Shown here in pieces: positions 42,922 through 50,811 of a DNA stretch of 64,000 bases (within the stretch, counting starts at the first letter, position 1; the number at the start of each line of letters is the position of its first letter). The notes beneath the pieces were generated by a model that worked only from the letters and a program-made list of their open reading frames with translations, did not search any database and was not told the origin of the DNA. The stretch spans positions 6,389,501 through 6,453,500 of the forward strand of contig NZ_CP165727.1 of NCBI RefSeq assembly GCF_041200175.1. The letters run 5' to 3'. This stretch comes from Streptomyces sp. R33. GTDB lineage: Bacteria; Actinomycetota; Actinomycetes; Streptomycetales; Streptomycetaceae. The position numbers were made by a program, and so were the translations under genes.

Positions 42922-43422
42922 ATGATCAGGACCGCGCAACCCGCAGACCTCGACGCCATAGCCGCCCTCCACAGCCGGGCCCGGGCCACCTACTACCGCG
43001 GCCGCGTCGCCGAGCAGGCCTATGCGGGCGCAGCCGAACTCGCGCGGACCCGCGAGGGCTGGTCCCGGGCCGTCGCGCGGGCCGCCGCCGACGGCGGGGT
43101 GCTCTGCGCGGAGCAGGACGGCGAGCTCACCGGGGTCGCCGCCTTCCGCACCACGGACGGCGAGACCACCCTCACCCAGCTCCACGTCGACCCGGCCCAC
43201 TGGCGCCGGGGCACCGGGGCCGCCCTGCACGCCGCCTGCCTGGACGCCTGGCGGCGGGCCGGTGTCGAGCGGGCCCGGCTGGAGGTCTACGAGCACAACC
43301 TCCGGGCCCAGGCCTTCTACGCCCGCCACGGCTGGCGCACCGATCCGGCCGGGGCCGGGCGGTCCGGCTCCCACCTCACGCTCTGGCTCAGAGTCGGTCC
43401 GCAGGACCCGTCCGGGGAATGA
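42922..43422 (+). CDS. GNAT family N-acetyltransferase
   Basis: A 166-residue acetyltransferase with the acetyl-CoA segment VDPAHWRRGTGAALHAACLDAWRRA followed by LEVYEHNLRAQAFYARHGW. The ATG at 42922 (MIRTAQPADLDAIAAL) gives a standard N-terminus but lies only 12 nt past the upstream terminator and has no ribosome site, so it would need a leaderless start. An alternative is readthrough of the terminator from the penicillin-binding protein gene. Substrate unknown. Confidence 0.88.
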   Translation: MIRTAQPADLDAIAALHSRARATYYRGRVAEQAYAGAAELARTREGWSRAVARAAADGGVLCAEQDGELTGVAAFRTTDGETTLTQLHVDPAHWRRGTGAALHAACLDAWRRAGVERARLEVYEHNLRAQAFYARHGWRTDPAGAGRSGSHLTLWLRVGPQDPSGE

Positions 43423-43504
43423 GACGCTCCGCCAGATGGTTGAACGGGAAACCGCCGCGGCGCGCAGCCGTGGCGTCCCACCGACCCCGGAGAGAAGAAG
43501 GATC

Positions 43505-44212
43505 ATGCGCGTCGAGATCTGGAGCGACATCGCCTGCCCCTGGTGCTACATCGGCAAGGCCCGTTTCACCAAGGGCCTGGCCGAGTTCGCGCACCGCGAC
43601 GAGGTGGAGGTCGTCTTCCGGTCCTTCGAGCTCGACCCGAGCAGCCCGAAGGGCAGCACGGCGCCGGTCCTGGAGATGCTCGCCAAGAAGTACGGCCGCA
43701 CCCTCGACGAGGCGCGCGGCATGGAGGAGCACGTCGCAGCCAGCGCCCGCGGCGAGGGGCTGACGTACCGCACCGAGGGCCGCGACCACGGCAACACGTT
43801 CGACATCCACCGCCTGCTGCACCTGGCCGCCGCCCGCGGCCGCCAGGAGGAGCTGCTCGACCTCGCCTACCGGGCGAACTTCGCGGAGGAGCGGTCGGTC
43901 TTCGACCCCGAGGTGCTGGTCGCTCTCGCGGTCGAGGCGGGCCTGGACGAGGCGGAGACCCTTACGGTCCTCGCGGACGACACCGCATACGCGGCCGAGG
44001 TGCGGGCGGACGAGCGCGAGGCGGCGGAACTCGGCGCCAACGCCGTGCCGTTCTTCGTCCTCGACCGCCGCTACGGGATCTCCGGCGGGCAGCCCGCGGA
44101 GGTCTTCACGCAGGCCCTGGAACAGGCCTGGGCCGGCCGCGAGCTCACCGCCCCCGCCGCCACGCCCGACGCCTGCGACCCGGAAGGCACCTGCGCCGTC
44201 CCCCAGGCCTGA
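43505..44212 (+). CDS. DsbA-family oxidoreductase (FrnE-like)
   Basis: A 235-residue cytoplasmic thiol-disulfide protein. The active site is CPWC at residues 11-14 right after the first strand, and the DsbA alpha-helical insertion and cis-Pro strand AVPFFVLDRRYGISGGQP follow. The C-terminus carries CDPEGTC, a second cysteine pair (C-x5-C), comparable to the extra C-terminal pair of Deinococcus FrnE (C-x4-C). There is no signal peptide. AGAAGG lies 3 nt before the ATG. A role in redox repair of proteins is inferred. Confidence 0.9.
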   Translation: MRVEIWSDIACPWCYIGKARFTKGLAEFAHRDEVEVVFRSFELDPSSPKGSTAPVLEMLAKKYGRTLDEARGMEEHVAASARGEGLTYRTEGRDHGNTFDIHRLLHLAAARGRQEELLDLAYRANFAEERSVFDPEVLVALAVEAGLDEAETLTVLADDTAYAAEVRADEREAAELGANAVPFFVLDRRYGISGGQPAEVFTQALEQAWAGRELTAPAATPDACDPEGTCAVPQA

Positions 44213-44229
44213 CCGCCCCCGGCCCGGCC

Positions 44230-44280
44230 GGCCCGGCGAGACCCGGCCCGGCGAGAGCGGCCCGGCGACCCGGCCCGGGC
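44230..44280. repeat. Short GC-rich tandem repeats
   Basis: GGCCCGGCGAGA occurs at 44230 and 44245, with truncated copies at 44259 and 44272, giving a 13-15 nt period. It lies in the spacer between the convergent dsbA-like and aminotransferase genes and may act as a weak terminator. Confidence 0.5.
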
Positions 44281-44319
44281 CTCCGGTCGGCCTGCGGGCC
44301 GGTCGGCCACAGGGCGCGG

Positions 44320-45402
44320 TCAGTGCAGGGTTTCCGCCCAGGCCGCTTCTGCGGCGGCTGCGGCCCCGGACGGGTCTGCCGCGAGGGCCGTGGACAGGGC
44401 CGTCAGGGAGGTCAGGACCGTCTCCAGCGATGCGGCCCGGCCGTAGTGGTTCACCCGGACCATCTTGTCGGCCAGCGCGCCGCCGCCCGCCGCGAGCGGA
44501 GCCGCCGGGTCGGCGGCGAGGGCCTTGGCCACCACCAGCGAGGCGTCCGGCACCCGCAGCGTGGTGGCCACCGGGGCCGCCTCCGAGGCCCGGCCGACGT
44601 ACGGGGCGAGGCCCAGCGCCACCGCGCCCGCCCGGGTCGCCGCCGCGGCGGCGGCGTGGCGGGCCGTCACCGCCGGCAGGCCCTCGGCCGCGATCCGGTC
44701 CAGGCAGGCCTCCAGCCCCAGCATCTCCAGCTGCGCCGGGGCGTGGGGGAGGGCCCTGCGGTCCGCGTCGATCCAGCGCTCCTTCCAGTCCAGGAGGGAG
44801 AGGTACGAGCGCCTCGGAGCGGCCGGGTTCTGCGCGAAACGGGCCCAGGCCCGCTCCGAGACCGACACCGCCGAGACGCCCGCCGGGCCGCCCATCGCCT
44901 TCTGGGCGCCGATCACGCACAGGTCCACGCCCCACGCGTCCGGGAGCAGCGCCTCCGCGCCCACCGACGCCACCGCGTCCAGCATGAACAGCGCTCCGTG
45001 GGCCCGTACGGCCTCGCCGATCTCCGCGACCGGGTTGGTGTTGCCGGTCGCCGCCTCCGCGTGGACCAGGGACACGAAGTCGATCTCCGGGTGCTCGGCC
45101 AGGGCACGCGCCACCTGGCCGGCCGTCACCGCCGTGTCGAAGGGGACCGCCAGGTCCACCACGTTCGCCCCGCAGTCGCGCAGCCAGTTGCCGAAGGTGG
45201 TCCCGTACGGACCGGTCACGACGTTCAGCGCCGTCGAACCGGGCCGCGCCCCCGAGCGGATGCACCCCTCCAGCGGCAGCAGCGCCTCGCCCTGGGTGAT
45301 CACCACGTCCTCGCGGGTGCCGAGCAGGTCCGCGACCCCCTGCTCGATCTGCGCGAAGCGCTCCGCGGTGAGCGGCGGAAGGTCCAGGAGGGGGTGCTTC
45401 AC
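44320..45402 (-). CDS. PLP-dependent aminotransferase (alanine-glyoxylate/serine-pyruvate type)
   Basis: A 360-residue class V aminotransferase. The cofactor lysine is in VIGAQKAMGGPAG, preceded by LFMLDAVASVGAE with the pyridine-N Asp, and the substrate arm has the segment VTGPYGTTFGNWL. The GTG at 45402 (MKHPLLDLPPLTAERF) is the likely start, since the longer frame overlaps the divergent gene's promoter. It may use alanine, serine or glyoxylate, or be a purine-catabolic or phosphonate enzyme of the same fold; the substrate is unresolved. It is divergent from an amidohydrolase gene. Confidence 0.87.
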   Translation of the reverse strand: MKHPLLDLPPLTAERFAQIEQGVADLLGTREDVVITQGEALLPLEGCIRSGARPGSTALNVVTGPYGTTFGNWLRDCGANVVDLAVPFDTAVTAGQVARALAEHPEIDFVSLVHAEAATGNTNPVAEIGEAVRAHGALFMLDAVASVGAEALLPDAWGVDLCVIGAQKAMGGPAGVSAVSVSERAWARFAQNPAAPRRSYLSLLDWKERWIDADRRALPHAPAQLEMLGLEACLDRIAAEGLPAVTARHAAAAAATRAGAVALGLAPYVGRASEAAPVATTLRVPDASLVVAKALAADPAAPLAAGGGALADKMVRVNHYGRAASLETVLTSLTALSTALAADPSGAAAAAEAAWAETLH

Positions 45403-45477
45403 GGCGGTGCTCTCTTCGTCCGGGGCGTCTCGTCCGGGGCGTTCGGGGTGACCGCATGAGCCTACCCAGCACGCACG

Positions 45478-45483
45478 TACAGT
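45478..45483 (+). promoter_or_regulatory. Candidate -10 box for the amidohydrolase
   Basis: TACAGT lies 7 nt before the ATG at 45491 with no ribosome site in between, consistent with a leaderless transcript. Confidence 0.4.
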
Positions 45484-45490
45484 GCGGGAC

Positions 45491-46579
45491 ATGACCGATG
45501 ACGTGCTGCATGTGAAGGGGCGTGTGCTCGTCGGGCCCGACGACGCGCGCGACGAGCTCTGGGTGGTCGGCGGCCGGATCTCCTACGAACGCCCGCACGG
45601 GGCCCGCGAGATCACCACGGTGTCCGGCTGGGCCCTGCCCGGCCTGGTCGACGCCCACTGCCACGTGGGGCTGGACGCCCACGGCCCGGTCGACGCGGAG
45701 ACCGCCGAGCGGCAGGCCCTGACCGACCGCGACGCCGGCACGCTGCTCATCCGCGACGCCGGATCCCCCTCCGACACCCGCTGGATCGACGACCGCGAGG
45801 ACCTGCCGAAGATCATCCGGGCCGGCCGGCACATCGCCCGCCCGCGCCGCTACATCCGCAACTTCGCCCACGAGATCGAGCCGGCCGACCTCGTCGCGTA
45901 CGTGGGCCGCGAGGCGCAGCGCGGTGACGGCTGGGTGAAGCTGGTGGGGGACTGGATCGACCGCGAGGTCGGGGACCTGGCGCCCTGCTGGCCGCGCGCC
46001 GAGGTCGAGGCGGCCATCGCCGAGGCGCACCGGCTGGGCGCCCGGGTCACCGCGCACTGCTTCGCGGAGGACTCGCTGCGCGACCTGGTCGAGGCGGGCA
46101 TCGACTGCATCGAGCACGCCACCGGGCTCACGGAGGACACCATTCCGCTGTTCGCGGAGCGCGGGGTGGCGATCGTCCCGACGCTCGTGAACATCGCGAC
46201 GTTCCCGAAGATGGCGGCGGGCGGCGAGGCCAAGTTCCCGCGCTGGTCGGCGCACATGAGGCGGTTGCACGAGCGCCGGTACGACACCGTGCGGGCCGCG
46301 TACGACGCGGGCATCGGCGTGTACGTCGGCACCGACGCGGGGGGTTCCCTGCCGCACGGCCTGGTCGCGGCGGAGGTCTCGGAGCTGGTGCGGGCCGGGA
46401 TCCCGGCCCTGGAGGCCCTCTCGGCGACGACCTGGGCGGCACGCGAGTGGCTCGGCAGGCCGGGCCTGACCGAGGGGGCGCCGGCGGACCTCGTGGTCTA
46501 CGACGCCGACCCGCGGGCCGACGTACGGGCGCTGGCGCAGCCGCGGCGCGTGGTCGTGGGCGGCAAGGTCCGGGCCTGA
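45491..46579 (+). CDS. Amidohydrolase family protein
   Basis: A 362-residue metal-dependent hydrolase of the imidazolonepropionase/prolidase-like subgroup. The metal motif is DAHCHVG (H-x-H near residue 53), then the strand with VTAHCFAED, EHATGLTEDT and the C-terminal Asp in VGTDAGGSLPHG. The N- and C-terminal parts (residues 1-45 and 330-362) form the composite beta domain, ending in RRVVVGGKVRA. The substrate is not evident. It is divergent from the aminotransferase gene. Confidence 0.9.
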   Translation: MTDDVLHVKGRVLVGPDDARDELWVVGGRISYERPHGAREITTVSGWALPGLVDAHCHVGLDAHGPVDAETAERQALTDRDAGTLLIRDAGSPSDTRWIDDREDLPKIIRAGRHIARPRRYIRNFAHEIEPADLVAYVGREAQRGDGWVKLVGDWIDREVGDLAPCWPRAEVEAAIAEAHRLGARVTAHCFAEDSLRDLVEAGIDCIEHATGLTEDTIPLFAERGVAIVPTLVNIATFPKMAAGGEAKFPRWSAHMRRLHERRYDTVRAAYDAGIGVYVGTDAGGSLPHGLVAAEVSELVRAGIPALEALSATTWAAREWLGRPGLTEGAPADLVVYDADPRADVRALAQPRRVVVGGKVRA

Positions 46580-46600
46580 GCGGACGGTTGACGCATGCGT

Positions 46601-46652
46601 GACGCCGGCGCCCCGGCGATCGTTGTAAACGGCCGCCCGGGGTGCCGGCGTC
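46601..46652 (+). terminator. Terminator after the amidohydrolase
   Basis: 16-bp stem (46601-46616 with 46637-46652) with one G-T pair and a 20-nt loop. The rest of the 294-nt spacer to 46873 holds only a possible promoter (TTGCCG at 46761, TAAAGA at 46786) for the next gene. Confidence 0.7.
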
Positions 46653-46873
46653 GGGGCATTCCCCTCCGTGCTGTGGCGGAAAAGAACTCCCGTTCCTCGT
46701 GATGCGCAGTGAATCGAATACCTGCATGGAAACCACCCATTGGGGTGAACTCACCTAAGGTTGCCGCCCGTTCACTCTCCGTGCGTAAAGATTCCGAGGG
46801 TCAGAGGCCGTCGGCGCGCGATGTCCCCCATTGGCGGCGCGACGGCTCCCATCTCCCCGGGGGTTCCACCACC

Positions 46874-47794
46874 GTGAACAGCAACACCTTCCGCATGCCC
46901 GCAGCCGTCCTGCTCGCCACGGGAGCGGTCGCCCTGCTCACCGCCCCGCCCGCCTCCGCCACCGCAGGCAGCGGCTCCCCGGGCGGCGGCGAGGGCAAGG
47001 CCGGCGCGGTCGTCCTGCGTGCCGGACTGGACGTGGGCCTGCTCAACAAGACCGTCCACGTGCCGCTGAAGACCACCCTCAACGAGGTCAGCGCCTCCGC
47101 GACGGCCCAGAAGACCGCCCTCTCCGTGACCCTGGACGGGGTGGAGGGAGGACAGCCGGTGAGCGTGTTGCGTGCAGACGTGGCCACCTCCAAGGCCACC
47201 GCGGACAAGACCCGCGCCGAGGCGGAGGCCAACCTGGCCAACGCCGAGGTCCATGTGCCGGGGCTGCCCCTGCTCTCCCTCATCAAGGTGGAGAAGGTCA
47301 CCTCCAAGGCCGTGTGCGAGGCCGGCAAGAAGCCCGTGGCGGGCTCGAACGTGCTGGGCACGGTGACCGTGCTCGGCAAGAAGGTCACCCTCTCGGCGGG
47401 CGGCCCGACCAAGATCGAGGTCCCCAAGGTGGGCCTGGTCAGCCTGGAGCTCTCTGGCACCGAGACCACCTCCACCACGGCCGCCGCGGCCGCGCTCCGG
47501 CTGAAGGTGTCCGTGAACCCGCTGGACCTCAACGTGGCGCAGGTCGAGGGTGAGGTCGTGCTCGCCGAGGCGCACTGCGAAGCCCCGGCCGGTCCGGCCC
47601 CGGAGCCGTCCGCGAAGCCCGACGTCAAACCGCAGACTGCTGCCTCCGGGACCGGGGCCGCCCTCACCACCGACGCCAACCTGGCCGAGACCGGCGGGGG
47701 TTCGGCGACCCCGTACGTAGCGGGCGGCGCACTGGCGCTGCTCGGCATCGGCGCGACGGCACTGGTCGTGACCCGGCGCGGCCGCAGCTCGTGA
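46874..47794 (+). CDS. LAETG-anchored surface protein (SCO1860-like)
   Basis: A 306-residue secreted, probably cell-wall-anchored protein. The GTG at 46874 opens a Sec signal (MNSNTFRMPAAVLLATGAVA, cleavage near PASA). The C-terminus has a sortase motif LAETG at 270-274, then a hydrophobic helix (PYVAGGALALLGIGATALVV) and a basic tail RRGRSS. The mature part is Ala/Val/Lys-rich with many EV, VT and LSV beta strands and two cysteines, C-x(n)-C, suggesting a disulfide-stabilised beta fold. The neighbourhood next to cobalamin genes matches my memory of SCO1860. Ligand and role are unknown. Confidence 0.85.
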   Translation: MNSNTFRMPAAVLLATGAVALLTAPPASATAGSGSPGGGEGKAGAVVLRAGLDVGLLNKTVHVPLKTTLNEVSASATAQKTALSVTLDGVEGGQPVSVLRADVATSKATADKTRAEAEANLANAEVHVPGLPLLSLIKVEKVTSKAVCEAGKKPVAGSNVLGTVTVLGKKVTLSAGGPTKIEVPKVGLVSLELSGTETTSTTAAAAALRLKVSVNPLDLNVAQVEGEVVLAEAHCEAPAGPAPEPSAKPDVKPQTAASGTGAALTTDANLAETGGGSATPYVAGGALALLGIGATALVVTRRGRSS

Positions 47795-47852
47795 CCCGGC
47801 GGCCTCGTGACCCCGCGGCCTCGTGACCCCGTCGCTTCGTGACTCCATGACT
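47789..47852. repeat. Degenerate 16-nt tandem repeats
   Basis: Four consecutive units beginning TCGTGAC start at 47789, 47805, 47821 and 47837; the first includes the stop codon of the LAETG-protein gene. Units 1 and 2 differ at one base. Confidence 0.65.
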
Positions 47853-47865
47853 CCGTGACGGAGTC
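47849..47865. terminator. Small hairpin between convergent genes
   Basis: GACTCCG and CGGAGTC pair over 7 bp around TGA, immediately before the CapA-type gene end. Confidence 0.5.
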
Positions 47866-47871
47866 CCCGGC

Positions 47872-49128
47872 TCAGCGGGTGGCGTGCACCAGCCCCTGCT
47901 TGTCGGCTCCGCGTGACAGCACGGCCTCGCTGACCTGCTTGTCGACGGCGGCGTACGCGGACTGCTTGGCGGCTGCGAGCCCGGAGTCGGAGGGGGCGCA
48001 GGAGGTGCAGACGACGCGGAACGGCGGGTTCATGTCCGAGTACTGCGTCAGGTACTCGGCCTTGGTCACCTCCCAGCGGCCGGGGTGGGCGGCCGCCGGG
48101 GCGAAGGTGAAGCGCGGTATCGAGGACATGTTGCCGCGCGCCTTGTCGGCCTCGTAGAAGCTGGCGACCTGGTCGCCCATGCCGAAGACGACCCAGGTGC
48201 CGTTGATCTTCTCGTAAGGCTGTGGCACGTGGTTGTGCGTGCCGAGGATGAGATCGATGTCGGGGAGTCCGTCCGGGCCGCGCGAGGCGGTCAGTGCCTG
48301 TGCCAGATCGCGCTGCTGCTGGTCGGGTGCCGTCTGCCACTCGGTGCCCCAGTGGACGCTGAGGACGACGACGTTCGCGCCGGCCGCCCGGGCCGCGCGG
48401 GCGTCGGCGACGATCCGGTTCTGGTCGAGCAGGTTGACGGACCAGGGCTTGCCGGCCGGGACCGGGATGCCGTTCGTCCCGTACGTGTAGTCCAGCTGGG
48501 CGACCTTGGCGCCGCCGGCGGAGAGGACCGCCGGGGCTTTGGCCTCGTCGGCGCTGCGGGCCGAGCCGACGTGCTTGATGCCGACCCGGTCCAGGTGCTC
48601 CAGGGTGCGGACGAGACCGTCGTAGCCGTCGTCCAGGGTGTGGTTCGAGCCGGTCGAGCAGCTGTCGTACCCGGCGTCCTTCAGGGCGTCGGCCAACTGG
48701 TGCGGGGCCTTGAACGCGGGATATCCGGTGTAGGGGCCGCCGGGCCGGCCGTACGGTATCTCGTGGTGGCATATCGCCAGGTCAGCGGCGGCCACCAGGG
48801 GCTTGACCCCCGCGAGTATCTTCCGGAAGTCGTGGCTCTGGCCGCTGCCCTGCGCGTCGTCCGCGGCCCGCTGGACGATCGACGGGTACGGGATGATGTC
48901 GCCCGTCGCGACCAGCGTGAACGGTTTGGCGCCGGCGGGCGTCGCCGGACTCGCCTTGCCCGGGCTCGCCTTGCTCTGGCCGGGCTTGGTCCCGAGCCGC
49001 TGCTCGCCGGCGCCTCCCCGTCCCCCGGCGGCGTCGAGGTGGTCGAGCAGGCTCGGCAGGGCGAGGATCCCGCCGGCCACGGCCGCCACCGCGGTCAGCG
49101 TCAAGCCCGTTTTCGTATGCGTCTTCAT
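47872..49128 (-). CDS. CapA-family (poly-gamma-glutamate capsule type) secreted protein
   Basis: A 418-residue protein. The ATG at 49128 opens MKTHTKTGLTLTAVAAVAGG, a signal peptide or signal anchor, followed by a Gly/Ser/Pro-rich linker. The rest is a CapA metallophosphatase-fold domain with VATGDIIPYPS, CSTGSNHTLDDG, LSVHWGTEWQ and LGTHNHVPQPYEKING, i.e. the Asp, Asn and His residues of the calcineurin-like fold. CapA proteins are implicated in polyglutamate or cell-surface polymer synthesis, but many are of unknown activity. No other cap genes are present. Confidence 0.88.
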   Translation of the reverse strand: MKTHTKTGLTLTAVAAVAGGILALPSLLDHLDAAGGRGGAGEQRLGTKPGQSKASPGKASPATPAGAKPFTLVATGDIIPYPSIVQRAADDAQGSGQSHDFRKILAGVKPLVAAADLAICHHEIPYGRPGGPYTGYPAFKAPHQLADALKDAGYDSCSTGSNHTLDDGYDGLVRTLEHLDRVGIKHVGSARSADEAKAPAVLSAGGAKVAQLDYTYGTNGIPVPAGKPWSVNLLDQNRIVADARAARAAGANVVVLSVHWGTEWQTAPDQQQRDLAQALTASRGPDGLPDIDLILGTHNHVPQPYEKINGTWVVFGMGDQVASFYEADKARGNMSSIPRFTFAPAAAHPGRWEVTKAEYLTQYSDMNPPFRVVCTSCAPSDSGLAAAKQSAYAAVDKQVSEAVLSRGADKQGLVHATR

Positions 49129-49294
49129 TCCGGCCCCCCGGGGTTCCCTGCTGATGCCGAGATCATCGCCTACCGCCGCCCGCCCCGCCAACGGAGCCGG
49201 ATCGTCCGGATCACCGCGGCGCTGCAGGTCAGAGCCGCCGACCGCGCCGTGCGGGGCGCCCGGGTGACCGGCCCCGTGGCCGGGAGGGCGCAGG

Positions 49295-50725
49295 TCAGCG
49301 GGCGGTCAGCGCCAGGGCGTGGTCGAGGGCCTGGAGGAGGCGGCCCGTCGTGGCGCGGTCCCGGACCGCCAGCCGGAGCCAGGAGTGGTCCAGGCCGGGG
49401 AAGGTGTCCCCGCGGCGGACCGCGAAGCCCAGGGCGCGCAGCCGGGTGCGGATCTCCATGGCCCCCGCCACCTGGATCAGGACGAACGGCCCCTGCGCCA
49501 CCCCCGACACCGTTATCTCCTCGAACTCCGTGAGCCCCGCCAGCAGATGGGCCCGGTCCACCGCGATCTGCCGGGCCGCGGCCTCCGCCTCGGCCAGCGC
49601 CGCCGGAGCCATGCAGGCCTCCGCCGCCACCAGCGCCGGCGAGGACACGGGCCACAGCGGCTGCGCCGCCGCCAACTTCGCGATCACCTCCGGCTCGGCC
49701 AGCACGTAGCCGATCCGCAGCCCCGCCAGCCCCCACGTCTTGGTCAGGCTCCGCAGCACCACCAGGCCCGGCACGTCCGTCCGCCCGGCCAGCGCCTCCC
49801 GCTCACCCGGGACCGCGTCCATGAACGCCTCGTCCACGACAAGGATCCGGCCCGGCCGGGCCAGCGCGGCCAGCGCCGCCGCCGGGTGCAGTACGGACGT
49901 CGGGTTCGTCGGGTTGCCCACCACCACCAGGTCCGCGTCCTGCGGCACCGCCGCCGGGTCCAGCCGGAACCCGTCCGCCGCCCGCAGCACCACCCGCTCC
50001 ACCGTGTGCCCCGCGTCGCGCAGGGCCGCCTCCGGCTCCGTGAACTGGGGGTGCACGACCACCGGTCGCTGCGCGCCCAGGGCCCGCGCGATCAGCACGA
50101 ACGCCTCTGCGGCCCCTGCCGTCAACAGCACCCGCTCGGCCGGCAGCCCGTGCCGAGCCGCCACCGCCGCGCGGGCCGACTGCCCGTCGGGGTATGCGGC
50201 GAGATCGTCGAGCGAAGCCGCGATGCGCTGCTTGAGCCACTCCGGCGGGGTGTGCGCCCGTACGTTCACTGCGAGGTCCACCAGCGCGCCGCCGTCGCCG
50301 CGCACCTCCGCGTCCCCGTGATGGCGCAGGTCATGGGCCTGCGCGGTGGCCACGGCGCAGGTCGCCGCGACCGAGCGGCGCTTCGGTACGAGCAGCTCCC
50401 CGCCGCCCGCGAGCGCCGCGGCCTCCGCCACCGAGGGGGTCCCGGCGGCGCCCTGCACCGTGTCGGAGGGGTGCGGTACGCAGATGCCCGCCAGCTCCTC
50501 GGCGGGATAACTGAGCAGCGGTACGCCGAAACGTTCCGCCGCGCCCGTGATCCCCGCCTCGCCCGCCTTCGACTCCACCGTGGCCAGCGCCTTCACCGCA
50601 CCGGCGGCCAGCCCGGCACCCCGCAGCGTCTCCTCGACCAGGGCGCAGACCTCCGCCACGGACACCCCCGCCCGTCCGCCGACCCCGACCACCAGCTGCG
50701 TCGCGTACTCGCCCACCGGGCTCAT
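49295..50725 (-). CDS. cobC: CbiG/CobE-like domain fused to a CobC-type PLP protein (Rv2231c family)
   Basis: A 476-residue two-domain protein of the cobalamin region. Residues 1-125 match the CbiG C-terminal/CobE fold (GVGGRAGVSVAEVCALVEETL, LATVESKAGEAGI, AGICVPHPSDTVQ). Residues 130-476 are an aspartate-aminotransferase-fold enzyme with VVVGNPTNPTS, the PLP lysine in RSLTKTWGLAGLRIGY and a C-terminal SWLRLAVRD. CobC/CobD-type decarboxylases make aminopropanol phosphate for the nucleotide loop, though Rv2231c-like proteins are less well defined. GGAGGGGG precedes the ATG by one base. It is divergent from a ZIP-type transporter. Confidence 0.87.
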   Translation of the reverse strand: MSPVGEYATQLVVGVGGRAGVSVAEVCALVEETLRGAGLAAGAVKALATVESKAGEAGITGAAERFGVPLLSYPAEELAGICVPHPSDTVQGAAGTPSVAEAAALAGGGELLVPKRRSVAATCAVATAQAHDLRHHGDAEVRGDGGALVDLAVNVRAHTPPEWLKQRIAASLDDLAAYPDGQSARAAVAARHGLPAERVLLTAGAAEAFVLIARALGAQRPVVVHPQFTEPEAALRDAGHTVERVVLRAADGFRLDPAAVPQDADLVVVGNPTNPTSVLHPAAALAALARPGRILVVDEAFMDAVPGEREALAGRTDVPGLVVLRSLTKTWGLAGLRIGYVLAEPEVIAKLAAAQPLWPVSSPALVAAEACMAPAALAEAEAAARQIAVDRAHLLAGLTEFEEITVSGVAQGPFVLIQVAGAMEIRTRLRALGFAVRRGDTFPGLDHSWLRLAVRDRATTGRLLQALDHALALTAR

Positions 50726-50762
50726 GCCCCCTCCGTAGTCGTCAATGGTGCGTGCCCCGCAG

Positions 50763-50786
50763 CCCGCGCGCACACGTGCGCGCGGG
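50763..50786. promoter_or_regulatory. 11-bp inverted repeat between divergent genes
   Basis: CCCGCGCGCAC and GTGCGCGCGGG are perfect arms with a 2-nt AC spacer, 26 nt upstream of the ZIP gene start and 38 nt upstream of the cobC start. It is a candidate operator, and too close to both starts to be a terminator. Confidence 0.45.
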
Positions 50787-50811
50787 GCGAGGAGTCGGTA
50801 TTCAGGGGCAC

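Noticed and set aside
46747..46765. Possible DmdR/iron box before the LAETG protein (CACCTAAGG-like)
   Set aside because: Only one half resembles TTAGGT-type sequence; the other half does not form an inverted repeat.
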